DNA of 64,000 bases from Chondrosia reniformis (GCA_947172415.1 OX359189.1:6834501-6898500); one strand, 5' to 3'; positions 11,420-23,291 are shown, counted from the first letter of the stretch. Translations and numbers: made by a program. Notes: generated by a model not told the origin, from the letters alone.

Positions 11420-13856
11420 TTACAAACACAACTTATATTTATCGTCAGCATATTCCGGCTTATCCTTTTTGGTATTGTCTACAACCGCATACGTCACCAT
11501 TTCCACTTCCTTCTTACTCTGAGGGGGAGGAGGTTTTGGTTGAGAGTGTTCAAATTTAAGGTCGGCATATTCCACTCCCTCATGCTTCTCATTCTTAGCA
11601 TCAGGGTCTACGTATACTTTAGTGTGTGTAGCACCTTCTTGATCTCTGAAGAGGGAAAATATATAATAGATATATGCCACGAAACAATGAATGTGGTAAA
11701 TACTATATCCCTATATATACTGCATATTGTTTTCTCTTGTACCTTTCCTGGGATCCTATATAGAGAGACCAAATGGGAGTAATTAAAAGATTGGACACTA
11801 ACAACACAATAGCATTACTCGAGTACCTTTTATTCCTACATTACTCTTTTTCTTCTTCTTCTTCTGATAGTAGTAGCACCCGATAACTATACACACAACT
11901 ACTACAATCACCAGGATACATACCAGAGGTACACCCACGTGCACACCAATACCAGCTATTACTCCATCAGATAAACCTCAAGTATGGTAACTGATATTGA
12001 TAAAGTAGAGCCACTGGCATACATACCTTTAGTAGCGGTAGGGGGAAATGCCTTCTTATACATTATACATTGTCCACGTCCAACAGGTGTTACAGCACAG
12101 ATCTCAGCAGTAAAGTTACTTCCCACTGGTAGATATATATTGGTAGGGTACACTTGACCACTCCCCATGTACTCTACTGTGTCACTGAAAGGTACTCCAT
12201 CACTGTTAACAATAATCTCAATATTGATTGCTGTACCATCACAAATATTATCTCTTGGGATCTGGAAAACATGTGTAAAAGACAAAATATATAATAATGT
12301 GATGTGAGTAATGGACATTAGTAACATATATTACTTGTGTTTTGATCAATATTTCCAAGTTGTCAAAACTGTCATTAAATGATTGGAGATGTACTTCACT
12401 GTCCTCTGGAACAGGTCCTGGAGCTATATATATATATAAGCATTAACTTAGGAATAGCTCATAATACGTAGAATGTGCAAAGGAAGACAATATGAATACA
12501 AACCTCCTTCCATTGTCTGAATAACATTTATGAAGTTACTTGTTCCACATCTGTGTTCCCCCTCAACTGTTACAGAATAGTTAGTGCATCCATTCAGTCC
12601 AGTTATAGTATATGCCATATTATTAGTACTCATCTGTTTCTCTGTCATTCCAATCTCAGACCACTTTACTAAATATTCTGAAGGACGACAACCTGATCCA
12701 ACACAGTCCCAAGATAATGATACGTTGTTCACACCAGATGAAGAAGATGTCTTGATCAGGTTAAATGGACCTGCATATGAAGAAGTAATATACAATGCAT
12801 TGCAATGATATATACATAAAGCAAGGTTCCTTTTAGTATATAAATACCATGCACTGGGACTGGTACAAAATTGAGGAGATAACCAGATTCAATACATTTG
12901 CTTGCTATTACATTTTGACTTTTTTAAGAAGAGGTTGTCAAATTGTGTGTGAATATCCCCCCTAGATTAAAGAAAGGAATGTGAGGAAGTCAAGAGACTT
13001 TCTTTAAAAATGTCAATTTTATTTTGTATATATAGTATACATTATACGTAGTCTCGCGTAGCCCAGACCGCTATCTCGCCTCATATCTCGCCGACCGTGT
13101 GACGTCATAATATAAATATGGAGGCGAGATAGCGGTCTGGGCTACGCGAGACTACATTATAAGTATGTAGCTCTTTTAAGTATAAATTTAAGTATATATA
13201 GTCATCTGTATGATCTTTAGAAATGTATTTGCTCATTGATCTGTAAAGATGCTGATTTATTATTACAAATCATTTCAACTCACCAATTCCAATCGTGATG
13301 TTGGTACTACTAAACACAGTTGGATTAAGGGCATCGTTACAGTAAATCACTGTTCCATTGTCAGCAGTTGTAAACCCAGAGATCATGAGGTGTGACTGAG
13401 GAATGAAACCCGCTGCATCAGTTGTGGAGAAACGTCCTGATGATCGTGATTGTAAAGCTCTGGCAGGAAAATGTATTATATCTACTTCACCATTCAAACC
13501 AAAGATGAACCAGTAGAATATTGTGTTCCTTCCGGTTGTGGTACACGTAAAAGTAGCTAACAACAAGTTACATTACACATTAGGAATCCGTGGAATGGTG
13601 AGTGCCTACGACGCATGATCCGGTTTCCTGTCTCCTGTTGCGTTTATATATAGTCTAGATCTGTAGCCGCCATTCGCTCCACATTGTTAGCAAATTATAA
13701 GAAATAACAAAAGAACAGATCGGTCAAAAGAAATAAGTAAAAAAACTACATACTTATAGAACTACTTTAACACGTAAAAACAGATTATTTTAGCTCACTT
13801 TGACCAGTTATGTTGTCAAACAAGAGAATGATTCCAAGAACTAAGAATAACAACAT
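11420..13856 (-). CDS. R5: ITIM-tail receptor with shortened Ig domain
   Basis: Eight exons: 13799-13856, 13284-13556, 12504-12770, 12335-12423, 12027-12261, 11827-11976, 11743-11755, 11420-11645; 1311 nt, 436 codons plus stop. Leader and layout match R3. The Ig exon has lost about 50 nt at its 5' end, including strand A and the first cysteine (the CDGE region); a TTAG exactly at the break can act as acceptor and keeps the frame, giving TTFTC directly after the leader. The acceptor before the membrane exon (TTGAG) is weak. The tail holds VEYADL (Y388), VTYAVV (Y414), the PKPPPP linker and two more tyrosines, Y427 and Y432, absent from R3. It may be a working receptor with an altered Ig fold, or an early pseudogene. 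Confidence 0.7.
13048..13155. mobile_element. Perfect 33-bp terminal-repeat palindromic MITE
   Basis: 13048-13080 and 13123-13155 are exact inverted copies beginning GTAGTCTCGCGTAGCCCAGA, around a 42-bp centre that includes TGACGTCA. It is noticeably more GC- and CpG-rich than its surroundings and sits in the R5 intron between Ig and FN3 exons. Perfect arms suggest a recent insertion. Confidence 0.85.
13560..13700. other. Foreign block replacing the 5' end of the R5 Ig exon
   Basis: About 120 bp here (core about 13570-13690) have no counterpart in R3 or R4 and are richer in CpG. Beyond it, similarity to the R3 leader intron resumes (AAATAACAAAAGAACA). It marks the deletion or insertion that removed the first Ig strand of R5. 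Confidence 0.5.
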
Positions 13857-13956
13857 TGAGTGATCAAGAGTAACTATTTTTCAGCCTTCAAATTTGCGTC
13901 TGTAAAAGGTAAAACCCTAATATCAAGGTGATTGTGCAAGTTTGATTTCATCATAA
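13857..13956. promoter_or_regulatory. Divergent promoter of R5 and the relic leader
   Basis: These 100 bp separate the R5 start codon from the start codon of a relic plus-strand leader. The region aligns with 8990-9108 of the R3/R4 pair, with the same CCCTAATATCAAGGTGATT block and TTCATCATAAATGGAT at the plus-strand start. Confidence 0.55.
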
Positions 13957-14064
13957 ATGGATTTAGGGTTTTTGTTACTTTTGCAGTGTTTTCTGCCACT
14001 CTCAATTAGTCAAAGTGAGAAAATAACTTTAACAAGTACAATCAGTGGTGGTGGTGGTGGCTAA
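13957..14064 (+). pseudogene. Relic leader and Ig start of a vanished R4-like gene
   Basis: ATGGATTTAGGG opens a signal peptide almost identical to that of R4, ending AGTCAAA and a GTGAGA donor. Directly after it lies the first piece of an Ig exon (AACTTTAACAAGTACA) that runs into a GGT repeat and stops. The rest of the gene is missing, and R6 starts 115 bp on. The relic shows that R5 once had an R4-like head-to-head partner. Confidence 0.65.
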
Positions 14065-14178
14065 TTTTACATCCAGATTGTAGTATGTCATACATTTAGC
14101 TGACTGTAACATGGTCAGGTAATTCCCCTGCGACCTGCTGTTCTCTTGAAATTCCTAAAGGGATCAGTTGACATCGCA

Positions 14179-17054
14179 ATGTTTCTTTTTCTGACGATCT
14201 TAGTTTTACAGTTATCAGTACATCTCTCTCTTGGTCAAAGTAGGTTCATATAGACTTGACTATATGTAGCTAACATTTAACGTTATCGACTGTAATTATA
14301 AACAGGTTTAACTTTAACAAGTACAGTTAGCGGAAATATTTGTGATGGCGAATCAGTTACTTTTAGGTGTACGGGAAGGAACATTGTATACAACTGGTTT
14401 ATCCATGGCTTGATTGAAGAAGGAGATAGAATAACAATAGAGGCTACTGCCAGAGATTTGAGTGATCGACCATCAGGACGTTTCTTCACAACTGATGCAC
14501 TGGGTAGCACCCCTGAATCAAACCTCATGATCTCTAATTTTACAACAGTTACTGCTGACAGTGGAACATTTATTGCCTGTGTCGATGCCAATAATCCAAG
14601 TGTGTTTAGTGGTACCAACATCCTGATTGTCGGTGAGTCGTAGTAATAAATGACATCTTTACAGATCAAGAAACAAAGTTCTACAATTGGTATAGATGGC
14701 TATATTAGTAACACAATTTGACTCCCTCTTCTTGAAGAAGTCAAATTTTAAAGTCGATTTTACTGTATTTACCTGGGACTCCCTTGTGTAATTTTATAAA
14801 AGGAACCCTGACTTATGTACTACACATCATCACAAAGCATTGTATATTACTTCTTCCTATGCAGGTCCATTCAACCTGATCAAGACATTTTCTTCATCTG
14901 GTGTGAACAGTATATCATTATCTTGGGACTGTGTTGGATCAGGTTGTCGTCCTACACAATACATGGTCAAGTGGTCTGAAAGTGGAGTGAACGAGAACCA
15001 AACTACTACCAATGACACATCATACACTATAAGAGGACTTGATGGATGTACTAACTACTCAATAACAGTTCAGACACAAGTTTGTGGTGGTCATAGTCTC
15101 ACTGAGGTTATACAGACAGTGGAAGGAGGTACATAAATGGATATGTTTGTAGGGGATTGTGTACATAATTATAATAGGCTCGGCTACTGATGCACTTGAA
15201 GTTGAAAGTATATATTTTAATTATAAAATAGTTTTGTAATTCAACAAAATTTATCAACATGTTAATATTTGTATATACGTAGCTCCAGGACCTGTTCCAG
15301 AGGATACCAATGTAAATCTCCGATCATTTAATGAAAGTTTTTGCAACTTGGAACTATTGATCAGCACCCCAGTAAGTTAGTTTTTGTGTGTTTCATTTAC
15401 TCAATGTAGTTATATATTGTATTTTTTGCACATTTCTTGACTTGTGTTTCTAGATCTCAAGAGATGATATTTGTGATGATACAACAATCAATATTGAGAT
15501 TACTGTTAACAGTGATGGAGATCATTTCAGTGACACAGTAGAGTACATGAGGAGTGGTCAAGTGTACCCTACCAATATATACCTACCAGTGGGTAGTAAC
15601 TTTACTGCTGAGATCTGTGCTGTAACACCTGTTGGACGTGGACATTGTGCAATTCTTGAGGAAGGTATTCTGATACTCCTGCAAGTAGTGACAGATTTAG
15701 TGGGAGCTTCCCTATAATTTAGACACAATAATATAGAATCCATAGTTTTCAAAACATTTTATATATTCATCGTTTTCACTAGCAGTAAATTACTCTGTGT
15801 ATTATATACGTATGAATGTATGTCTGGATCTATAAAATATATATGTTCAGATTAGGAAACTTTAAAAGTCTTTTGAATTTTGTATTGTCTGATATTTGCC
15901 AGACAGTGTTAAATCAGGAACTATAGCTGGTGGGTGTGGTTGTTGGAGTAGTCACATGCACGTGCACAGTTCTGTGTGTAGCAGTTGGAACAAGTGTTAT
16001 CGTATGTCTGATTATTTGTATAAGAAGGAGAGTGAAACATTCTAGTGAGTATATATGTACGTATATATATGTTGGTATGATTAGTTGTATGTATAGGACT
16101 TTGTCAATGTTATATATTGATGTACATATATATGTAGAATAGCAATAGTTTCAATGAGTCTCAGCAACACAGAATTTCTTAATTTATTGCTAAATAAGAC
16201 CTCCAGATCATGATCAAACATTCAATTGCTTGAAAATTGTGGATAAAGATACATGACAGGGGATTTGAAGGAGTCTTCTTTTTCTTCTTTTGCTCCACTG
16301 GGCCTAACAGATGATTCTGGGAATATACCACGTATGCTTCATTATGATTCAGTGACCCTATATATATATATATATATAACGAGTTTTATACCCTAATCTT
16401 TATGATGATATGCCCATTTTGTTTTTAGGTTCTTTCTTGGAGCCATATGAATTATTTAATTATTTATATTATATTATATTATATTATATTAGATTACCTT
16501 TGTATATATATTGTAACTTGCACTGTATATAGGCCTGATGAAAGTCTAAAGTTCTTCTTTGAAGCCTTTGATCATTTTATTATAGTAGATATTATGTGGA
16601 TTATAATCCTATATAACAGATCCTAATTATAAAATGCATATGATCGATTCATGCAAATAATATTGCTACCTAGCAATCGTTGTATATAGTGTCTCAGGCC
16701 TAGGATTTGTATAATTTATACCTTTACTCCTGTGTGTATTTCATGTGTCATGTGTTACTTATTACACAGATAATCATGAATAGAAACCTTTTACTATACC
16801 ATTATATATAGTGGATTATGTACCTAAATATCTTTAATATAGTGCTTGTTGTTGTATGTCAGTATTATATAACATCATATGTGTATTGTAATTTAGAACC
16901 CCAAACTGGAGGACCAACGGTTGTTTATGAGGATGTTAACAAGGACGATGAGAAACAGCAAGACATTATATATATGGATGTAGATCTAAAGCACTCTATA
17001 GGAAATGTAAAGATGGAGACTAACCCTGCTTATGGAGCTGTATACAGTAACTAG
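14179..17054 (+). CDS. R6: Ig/FN3 receptor, probably secreted because of an 8-bp deletion
   Basis: Exons: leader 14179-14239, Ig 14306-14632, FN3 14865-15128, third domain 15283-15371 and 15454-15664, membrane exon 15903-16044, tail 16897-17054. The first five are open and well formed (signal peptide ending LSLGQ; NWFIHGL; SLSWDC; GCTNYSITV). The membrane exon lacks 8 bp present in R2 (after AGCTGG, near 15930). The frame shifts, no hydrophobic helix is read, and TAA arises at the junction with the tail exon. The predicted product is 364 residues, secreted, with a novel Cys-containing end of about 47 residues. The downstream tail, intact but unread, holds VVYEDV, IIYMDV and NPAYGAVYSN. It could be a soluble form, an early pseudogene or an assembly error. 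Confidence 0.75.
16371..16545. mobile_element. Solo end of the foldback element in the R6 intron
   Basis: GAGTTTTATACCCTAA and TCTTTCTTGGAGCCATATGA, plus the TATAT/ATATT run and the end TTGTAACTTGCACTGTATAT, match the terminal 150 bp of the palindrome at 38739-41697. R2 lacks it, so it entered R6 after the two genes separated. Confidence 0.75.
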
Positions 17055-17194
17055 TGACTCAGAACAAACACTTTGACTCAAAAATATACCTATATAGCTA
17101 GTATAGCCATACCTATTTTCATCCTAACTATTACTATAATGTATGTTCATTAGTATATAAAATCACATGTCACCTTCTTCTATCTAAACTGGTT

Positions 17195-17290
17195 GTATAC
17201 CTTCCTCCTCGTTTATTACTGAAGGTCGAAACGTCCTAATACTTTGATTAATAATAATTAGGCGTTGCTGATGCTCAAATTGTAACCAAT
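17195..17290. repeat. Relic of the GGTCGAAACG hairpin family
   Basis: TACTGAAGGTCGAAACGTCC matches the central motif of the hairpin elements. Flanking arms are only weakly mirrored. It lies between the R6 and R7 3' ends. Confidence 0.4.
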
Positions 17291-17494
17291 TCATGTACGT
17301 ATACGTATCTATATGTGTATGATACTTAATAGACTGAACTTTAAAGTATAATCCTCCTTTTTACAATTTTAAAATATGTGATTTATCAGTGCATAGGAAT
17401 AATTGAATTGTTGTTTGTTCTAGTAGTACAGGACTATACATAATATATAATTAGCCATCTAAGTCATGATCAACGATTCTATATGCATAACTCT

Positions 17495-20400
17495 CTACAC
17501 AGGAGGTTTGGAGTCACTTTTATCATCCTTTGAATCCTGCTGAGTAAGCTCTAACTCAAACTTGGGCCGGTCCTCTTTGATCTCAACATCTTTATATGTG
17601 TTGCTTTTACCCCTATATTATAAGTACATGTATATACACATATATGTATGTGGATTTTAATGGTATTATGTGCACATATATATACTTAAACATTTATGAA
17701 ATGTTAAGTGGTATTTACTTGTTGTGATCATTTGATATAGAAGATGTTTAAGCAATCAGCAACGCTTCATGTTCAAACAAGGATTAAGATGTTTAAAACC
17801 ATTGATCTTCACAGTATGTTAAATTTAAAAGTTCTAACTGATGAAGACACATGTAGCATAATGTTGCAACTTAATCCTTTGTTTGAAGAAGCTTTACTGA
17901 TTGCTTAAAAAATCTTATTCATCACAGATTCACGTATTACTATGTATCTATGTAATATAGTTATACACTCTGCCCCTAGGTTTTCTTGCTAGCTTATAGG
18001 CATTTGCCGGTGGGATACATCATTGTATATATAACCATAATAAGAGGCCAAAGTGCCACTTATTATGGATATACTTCACTTGTGGAATATAATTTGCCTT
18101 GGTTGCCCAACAACGGATAGTATTATTATATTATGTATATATGTATATAGGAAGATCAAATGTAGGTATATTTGCGTACCTATTAGACTCAGTTCTCCTA
18201 GTTCTTTTAGCAGCTGCAATAGTATATACAAAAATAAAGAAAATTTTACATCAGCATTTTGGACAATACGTATGTAGCCTAAATACAATGTAAGTATATA
18301 TGTATGTATTATTATAAACACATGCATGTAAATATTATACGTACATATAATAATTATATAGAATTTTCTAACCTTTGTACTTCATGTAAATGAATACTGC
18401 TAAGAGTATAGCGATGACAATGACAATCAAAAACACAACAAACAGGACTATAATCAAAATACACCACCAGTCACAACCAGGAGGAGGAGCTGCATACATA
18501 ATATAAGAGTACCATATAATACAATCAGTGACATGCAGTCAAATGTGTGACTTTTTATACCTGCCGTGACATTGCATTCAATTTGATCAATAACATTGCT
18601 ACCAGGTACTAATGTTCCATTTGTATACTTTAGGAAGGTGGACACTTGGTAGGGCGTACAAGGATTCATTTTGTCTAATGTGAATGGTTGTCCTAAGCTA
18701 GGACAGGTAATATTCATGGGTGATTCAGAGTTAACAGCTATAAAACACTCTATATCCTTTGATGATAAATCCTTGCAATTTGTGTCCAAGCTAAGTGTTC
18801 CACTGGAGGTGTCTGTTACACTAAGGTGCGTTATGCCCTCTACAGAGTACAAAGTTTAGATTCAATCTCATATATACATGAACAAGTTAACTGGGCAAAC
18901 CTGAAGTAATTTCATTAGACATTGGTCCACGTCCTGCTGATGTAATACCTTGTACTGTTATAGAAACCGTTTCTCCATTATTAGGTATGAAATTGAGGTT
19001 ATAAGACTGATTAGGAGACGAATATGTAAAGAATTCTTCCATTCCATTTACATTGGTTGTCACATTCACACTTGTGTCTTCACAAAGATCATCATCTGGG
19101 ACCTGAAGAGTAATAAAAATATGTTCTATATATAAAATATAAAGCATATACATGCCTACAATTGTATATTAATATCTTTGACTTCCTATTGCATGCTTTT
19201 ATACATAAGAATACGTATATAATTCTCTCTAATAAATCATTGAGATTAGAAGTTTAAATATAGAAACTAATTAAATACAAAACTTGCTAAGCTATAATAC
19301 TTGAAGACCAAAATGCTACTATAGTGTTCTACCTCAGTTTCTAGAAGCACGCATATTGTTATAATTCTATGTAGAAATAAGATGTGTATTTCAGGCTACA
19401 AGTACGTACCTTGACTGTGATGCTTACAGGACCCAAAACTGGACATATCTCATCTATAGTCACAACTGGCTTGCCTGGCACTATTTCCATATATTCAGAA
19501 ACTTTAATGATAATTTGAATTGTAACGTCATTAAAAGTAACTTACTGCCTTCAAGAGTAGTGATATTCATAGTTACACCTTCTCCAGCTCCACATCTGTC
19601 TCTTGGTATAACAGTTACACTGTAGTTGCTACATCCAGTGAGGTTTGTAATAGTATATTCAGTTGCAGTTATTCCAATTTCTGTAAATGTTTCACCAGCT
19701 GTAGTCCAGGTTACCTCATACTCAGACGGCGGAACATTGCAGGACTTATTATCCCAGCTGACCCTTAAATAATTAACTGAAATATCCATTATTGTAATAT
19801 TTGTACAATTTGGAGGTCCTATTGGAAAATGATATATTCAGTAATACATGATATATTATAATAATATATCAGGGACTATAATAATGTTATGTACGTATAT
19901 ATAACAAAATATGTAACTAACCCACTGCAAATGTTGCTAATTGACTGACTGTAACATTTCCATCCACAGCACCGGAACACTGAACAGTTGCTCCAGTATC
20001 CTCAGGTACCAAGTTGAGTATGGTCAGTACTGATGGTCTAGTAAATGCACCATCATCTGGAGAGAAGAACCTTTTCATCATAGAATTCAAGTTAAATGCA
20101 GTAGCTTGGGCCTGAGTTACAACATCATCCAATCCTATGATAGTCCATGCAGATCCACCACCATCTGGTGTGCATGTAAAGGTGAGGCTTTGTCCTTCAC
20201 ACAACTGTTGCAGACCAGTGGGATCCAACAGAGTATCTATGTACATGTCAATTAAGCTTAACTTAGTGTAAACATCATCTATTCATTGGTAATATAATTG
20301 GGCAGTACCCTTTATTCTGAATATAATAGAGCCTATAAAATTAGAAGGCCAAATGCCTTTCAACACATGGTCTCCTCCTCCTAAATTTCGTTTTAGTGAT

Positions 20401-21590
20401 TATGTACCAAATGTAAACTATAAATTTTATAATTTACAGGTTTTGTGAGGGTGAATTAACTGGATTGACATGGAAACCTTTCAACTTACATTGTCAACAG
20501 TTACTATAATGATTTCCAATATTAAATTATACAGGGTAATATTTGTATATTAACAGCTTCCTTAAATCATTGCAGAGTTATAATTATATAACAACACTTT
20601 ACTGTTATCTGGAAACTAAATGTAAGAAAATGTGAATCAGATTAATAAGAAATGTGTGCATATTAAGTGAATATTTGGACTATATACGTATACCCTCCAC
20701 CATATGCAAGTCACTCTATACGTGAAAGGTCTCATTTTGCCATATATTTTACTGATGTAAGTATGTGTTGGCCATGTTGCGTGTAAACTGAACTGTATAT
20801 TACTGTTACTATGCATACACATATATACCAATTGTGGGGGATCAAATGGGATGCACTGTATATAAATCTTGCTCCTATTCAAAACATATAATCACTTAAT
20901 TGAGAATGTGTACTAATTAATAATATTATGTTGTCAAATAGGTTACCATTTCACTTTTCAGTTATTTCATGTATGTATATATGACAGCATATGTGTACTA
21001 TCATTGCACAATTAGGTTTTCCAAAATGATGTTAAAAAGCTACAGTATATACACATGGCTGGTTAGTTCATGCACTGTCTGATACCAATTAAGAGAAGTG
21101 GATATTAAAGGCACAATAAAACATGAATAATTAAAGACACCATGTATATTCCTATGGGTATCAATCCTATATATAAATATGAAGGAAACATATAAAGAAA
21201 ATAGACTAAACAAAATTGGTTTAGGGCATGCGCAAGCCTATATATGTCCAAGCTGTATATGGCCACTATTATAATATCTATCCTCTATACACACACGTAC
21301 GTACACACACATAGAACTTGGATTTGGCAATTTTTATAATTATATACATAGACACGTCTGCCGTGACTATTTTTGTTTCTGTTTAAAGACAGTTTGCACG
21401 TTGTCTTCAAGTGCAGTCCAAAAAACGATATAATTAATTACGTAAATTTGACTGTAAAAATAGAACGGTTATAAAACGTAACTTATATATATATATTCAG
21501 AAATTACTTTCGTCTGGTCTCACCTTGTCCTAGAACAGACTGATGCCAAATATTCAGAAGAAGCAAAGTCAATATCTTAAGTGTCGCCAT
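17495..21590 (-). CDS. R7: five-domain-exon Ig/FN3 receptor
   Basis: Nine exons: 21524-21590, 19922-20236, 19546-19818, 19410-19480, 18901-19102, 18561-18839, 18373-18489, 18180-18213, 17495-17612; 1476 nt, 491 codons plus stop, with every phase consistent. Signal peptide 1-22 (ends SVLGQ); Ig domain (LCEGQ, FTC, GLDD, TGATVQC); FN3 (RVSWD, YEVTW, GCSNYSV, DRCG); split third domain; a fourth Cys-rich domain absent from R3-R6; transmembrane helix after PPPGCDWW; a 34-nt basic microexon; and an acidic tail with NTYKDV (Y459) ending SKPPV. The first intron is about 1.3 kb. It is convergent with R6. No full ITIM or NPxY is present, so signalling, if any, differs from its neighbours. Confidence 0.85.
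17741..17916. mobile_element. Hairpin MITE in R7 tail intron
   Basis: Inverted ends of about 46 bp pair AAGATGTTTAAGCAATCAGC with its complement near 17900, and both contain the CTTAATCCTTTGTTTGAA type core. GATGAAGACACATG in the middle relates it to the other hairpins. Confidence 0.65.
17956..18115. repeat. Dispersed repeat, copy 1 of 3
   Basis: Shares TATACACTCTGCCCC, CTTATAGGCATTT, AAAGTGCC and TTGCCTTGGTTGCCC with 30496-30640 and 36880-37018. Non-coding and of unknown class. It overlaps the R7 intron upstream of the tail exon. Confidence 0.6.
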
Positions 21591-22563
21591 ACTCGCCTAG
21601 CTACTTGATCACTCTTACCCACTTTGAAATGTATATAACGCATTCCGCAGTGCAACAGGATGCCATGCCAAAGACGTTTGGAAGCCGTGTATAAGATTAC
21701 AAAGTCGAAATGGAATGCATAGTATTGTGTTCTTATCTACTCCTAATCCGGACGCGCAGTCACGTACACGAACATTCATTCACGCAACTTGACATTCCGA
21801 TATCACTATAAATTCTAAAATATAGGTGATTGATGCATCCAATGCAAGTATATACGTGGTTCACGCATACATAACAAAACCAAATCAATTATTCTATAAA
21901 ATTTATTATTTACATTTCAGCTGTAGATAAATTGATGACAGACTAGACTATATTACATTGGCTAAAGACAGTGTCTTTACTATTCATTCCTGATTTATGT
22001 CGATGTCCCTGCATATTCACATTGGTGTGCCAGCTTTTTGTAAGTAACTATATAAACTGCATCCTGTCTGAATGGTGTTGATGACATAATTACATAAGTA
22101 CAATGACACTTTCCATGATCATAAAATCCTTTTAATTCCTAAATAGCTTTAAGCAGAAACCTTTTAGGCATACCAGAGATATTCATAACCATTACAACAG
22201 TTTAAAAAATGTTACAAAATAATTAATGTCCCTTTAATAACTTTAACCTGACTTTGGACCAACTTTCATGTACATATAACATCTATAGCACAGGTTTAAG
22301 AGTTAAGGTGCTTTTCTGGTCATAAACATTATAATTCTAGTCTAATCAAAATAATTCAAATTGTACCTACAAATATAGAGATTATTGTAGTGATCTTTTC
22401 CTATAGAGCTGGTTAATGATCATACTTGTACTACAATAATACAGGAAATGTATCATAACATAATAAAGGCTTCCTCAAGTTATAAATACAATGTAGATAT
22501 TTCAGCATGTAAACAGTATAGCCTTTTACGAATGCAAAAGTCTTAAGTGTCAAGCTCCTGATT
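21591..22563. other. R7 upstream region; no gene seen
   Basis: AT-rich sequence between the R7 start codon and the Vps62-like copy. The first 200 bp upstream of R7, with scattered CpG (21,700-21,800), are the likely promoter. Nothing else is recognisable. Confidence 0.5.
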
Positions 22564-23291
22564 TTGGAAGATGCTTCTGGCAAATTAAAGATCATATTAT
22601 TTTCCCTATGCTTGGTGCTCAATCTTATCACTATTCATTGTGATACACAGGCAGCCATTGCAGTAAAATCAGTCAGCAACAACCAAATAATTTGGAAAGA
22701 CCAGGGTATAGTGGTGCTTACAGAGACATTGCTATATTCAGGCCAATGGCTCCTTCTGGATACTCTTCTTTAGGAGATATTTCAAAGGATAACTACCGTC
22801 CCCTCTACTATGGAGAAGTGTTCAGGGATCTCACTGGTGATGCTTTGAGAGATCCCTTGTACTTCTCAAAGATAAGGACTGATATAGGGTCTGGAGCAGA
22901 CTGGGATGGATCATTTTAGGAGGTAGTATGCCCAAATGGCTATGTAGCACTTGGGAATGTAGCATCAAGAAGCCACAATTCAGTTCCCAGTTTAGATAGC
23001 ATGAGGTGTGTAAAGAGAGAGTACACTACGAGAAATGCCCATTGGAGATGGAGGTGGAGTGATGCTGGCAGTAGTGCTGATGTTGATGTGTCTGTATTTT
23101 ATGGATCGGAAAACTTTAGTGGAGAGGAAGGATTTACTCCTTTGAGTTTTCTTGCTGTTCCTTCCCATTCCACCTACACCAGCAAAACATGCTATGTTTT
23201 GAAAAAGAACATCGTTCAATATGACCGGTTATTAGAGTTTAACATTACAATTACTAACAAAATAAGGATAACAAAGTATAAGCTATCATGA
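22564..23291 (+). pseudogene. Vps62-like protein copy, intronless and broken
   Basis: The conceptual protein resembles the Vps62/DUF946 family: IIWKDQG then SGAYRDIAIFRP, GYSSLGDI, the second repeat DIGSGADWDGSF, CPNGYVALGNV, RCVKREYT, and a third WSDAGSSADVDV. A hydrophobic leader (ILFSLCLVLNLITI) precedes it. The three repeated D-x-G-S-G/A motifs are the family hallmark as I know it; molecular function is poorly understood. There is no intron across about 650 bp, unlike the other genes here. A 2-nt insertion near 22706 shifts the frame, and a TAG at 22917 replaces an expected tryptophan. It is probably a decayed or retroposed copy. The start codon is uncertain. Confidence 0.6.

Noticed and set aside
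13957-14064. Alternative first exon for R6
   Set aside because: It has its own donor and phase, but is followed immediately by the start of a foreign Ig exon, and R6 has its own leader at 14179 matching R2. Better read as a relic.
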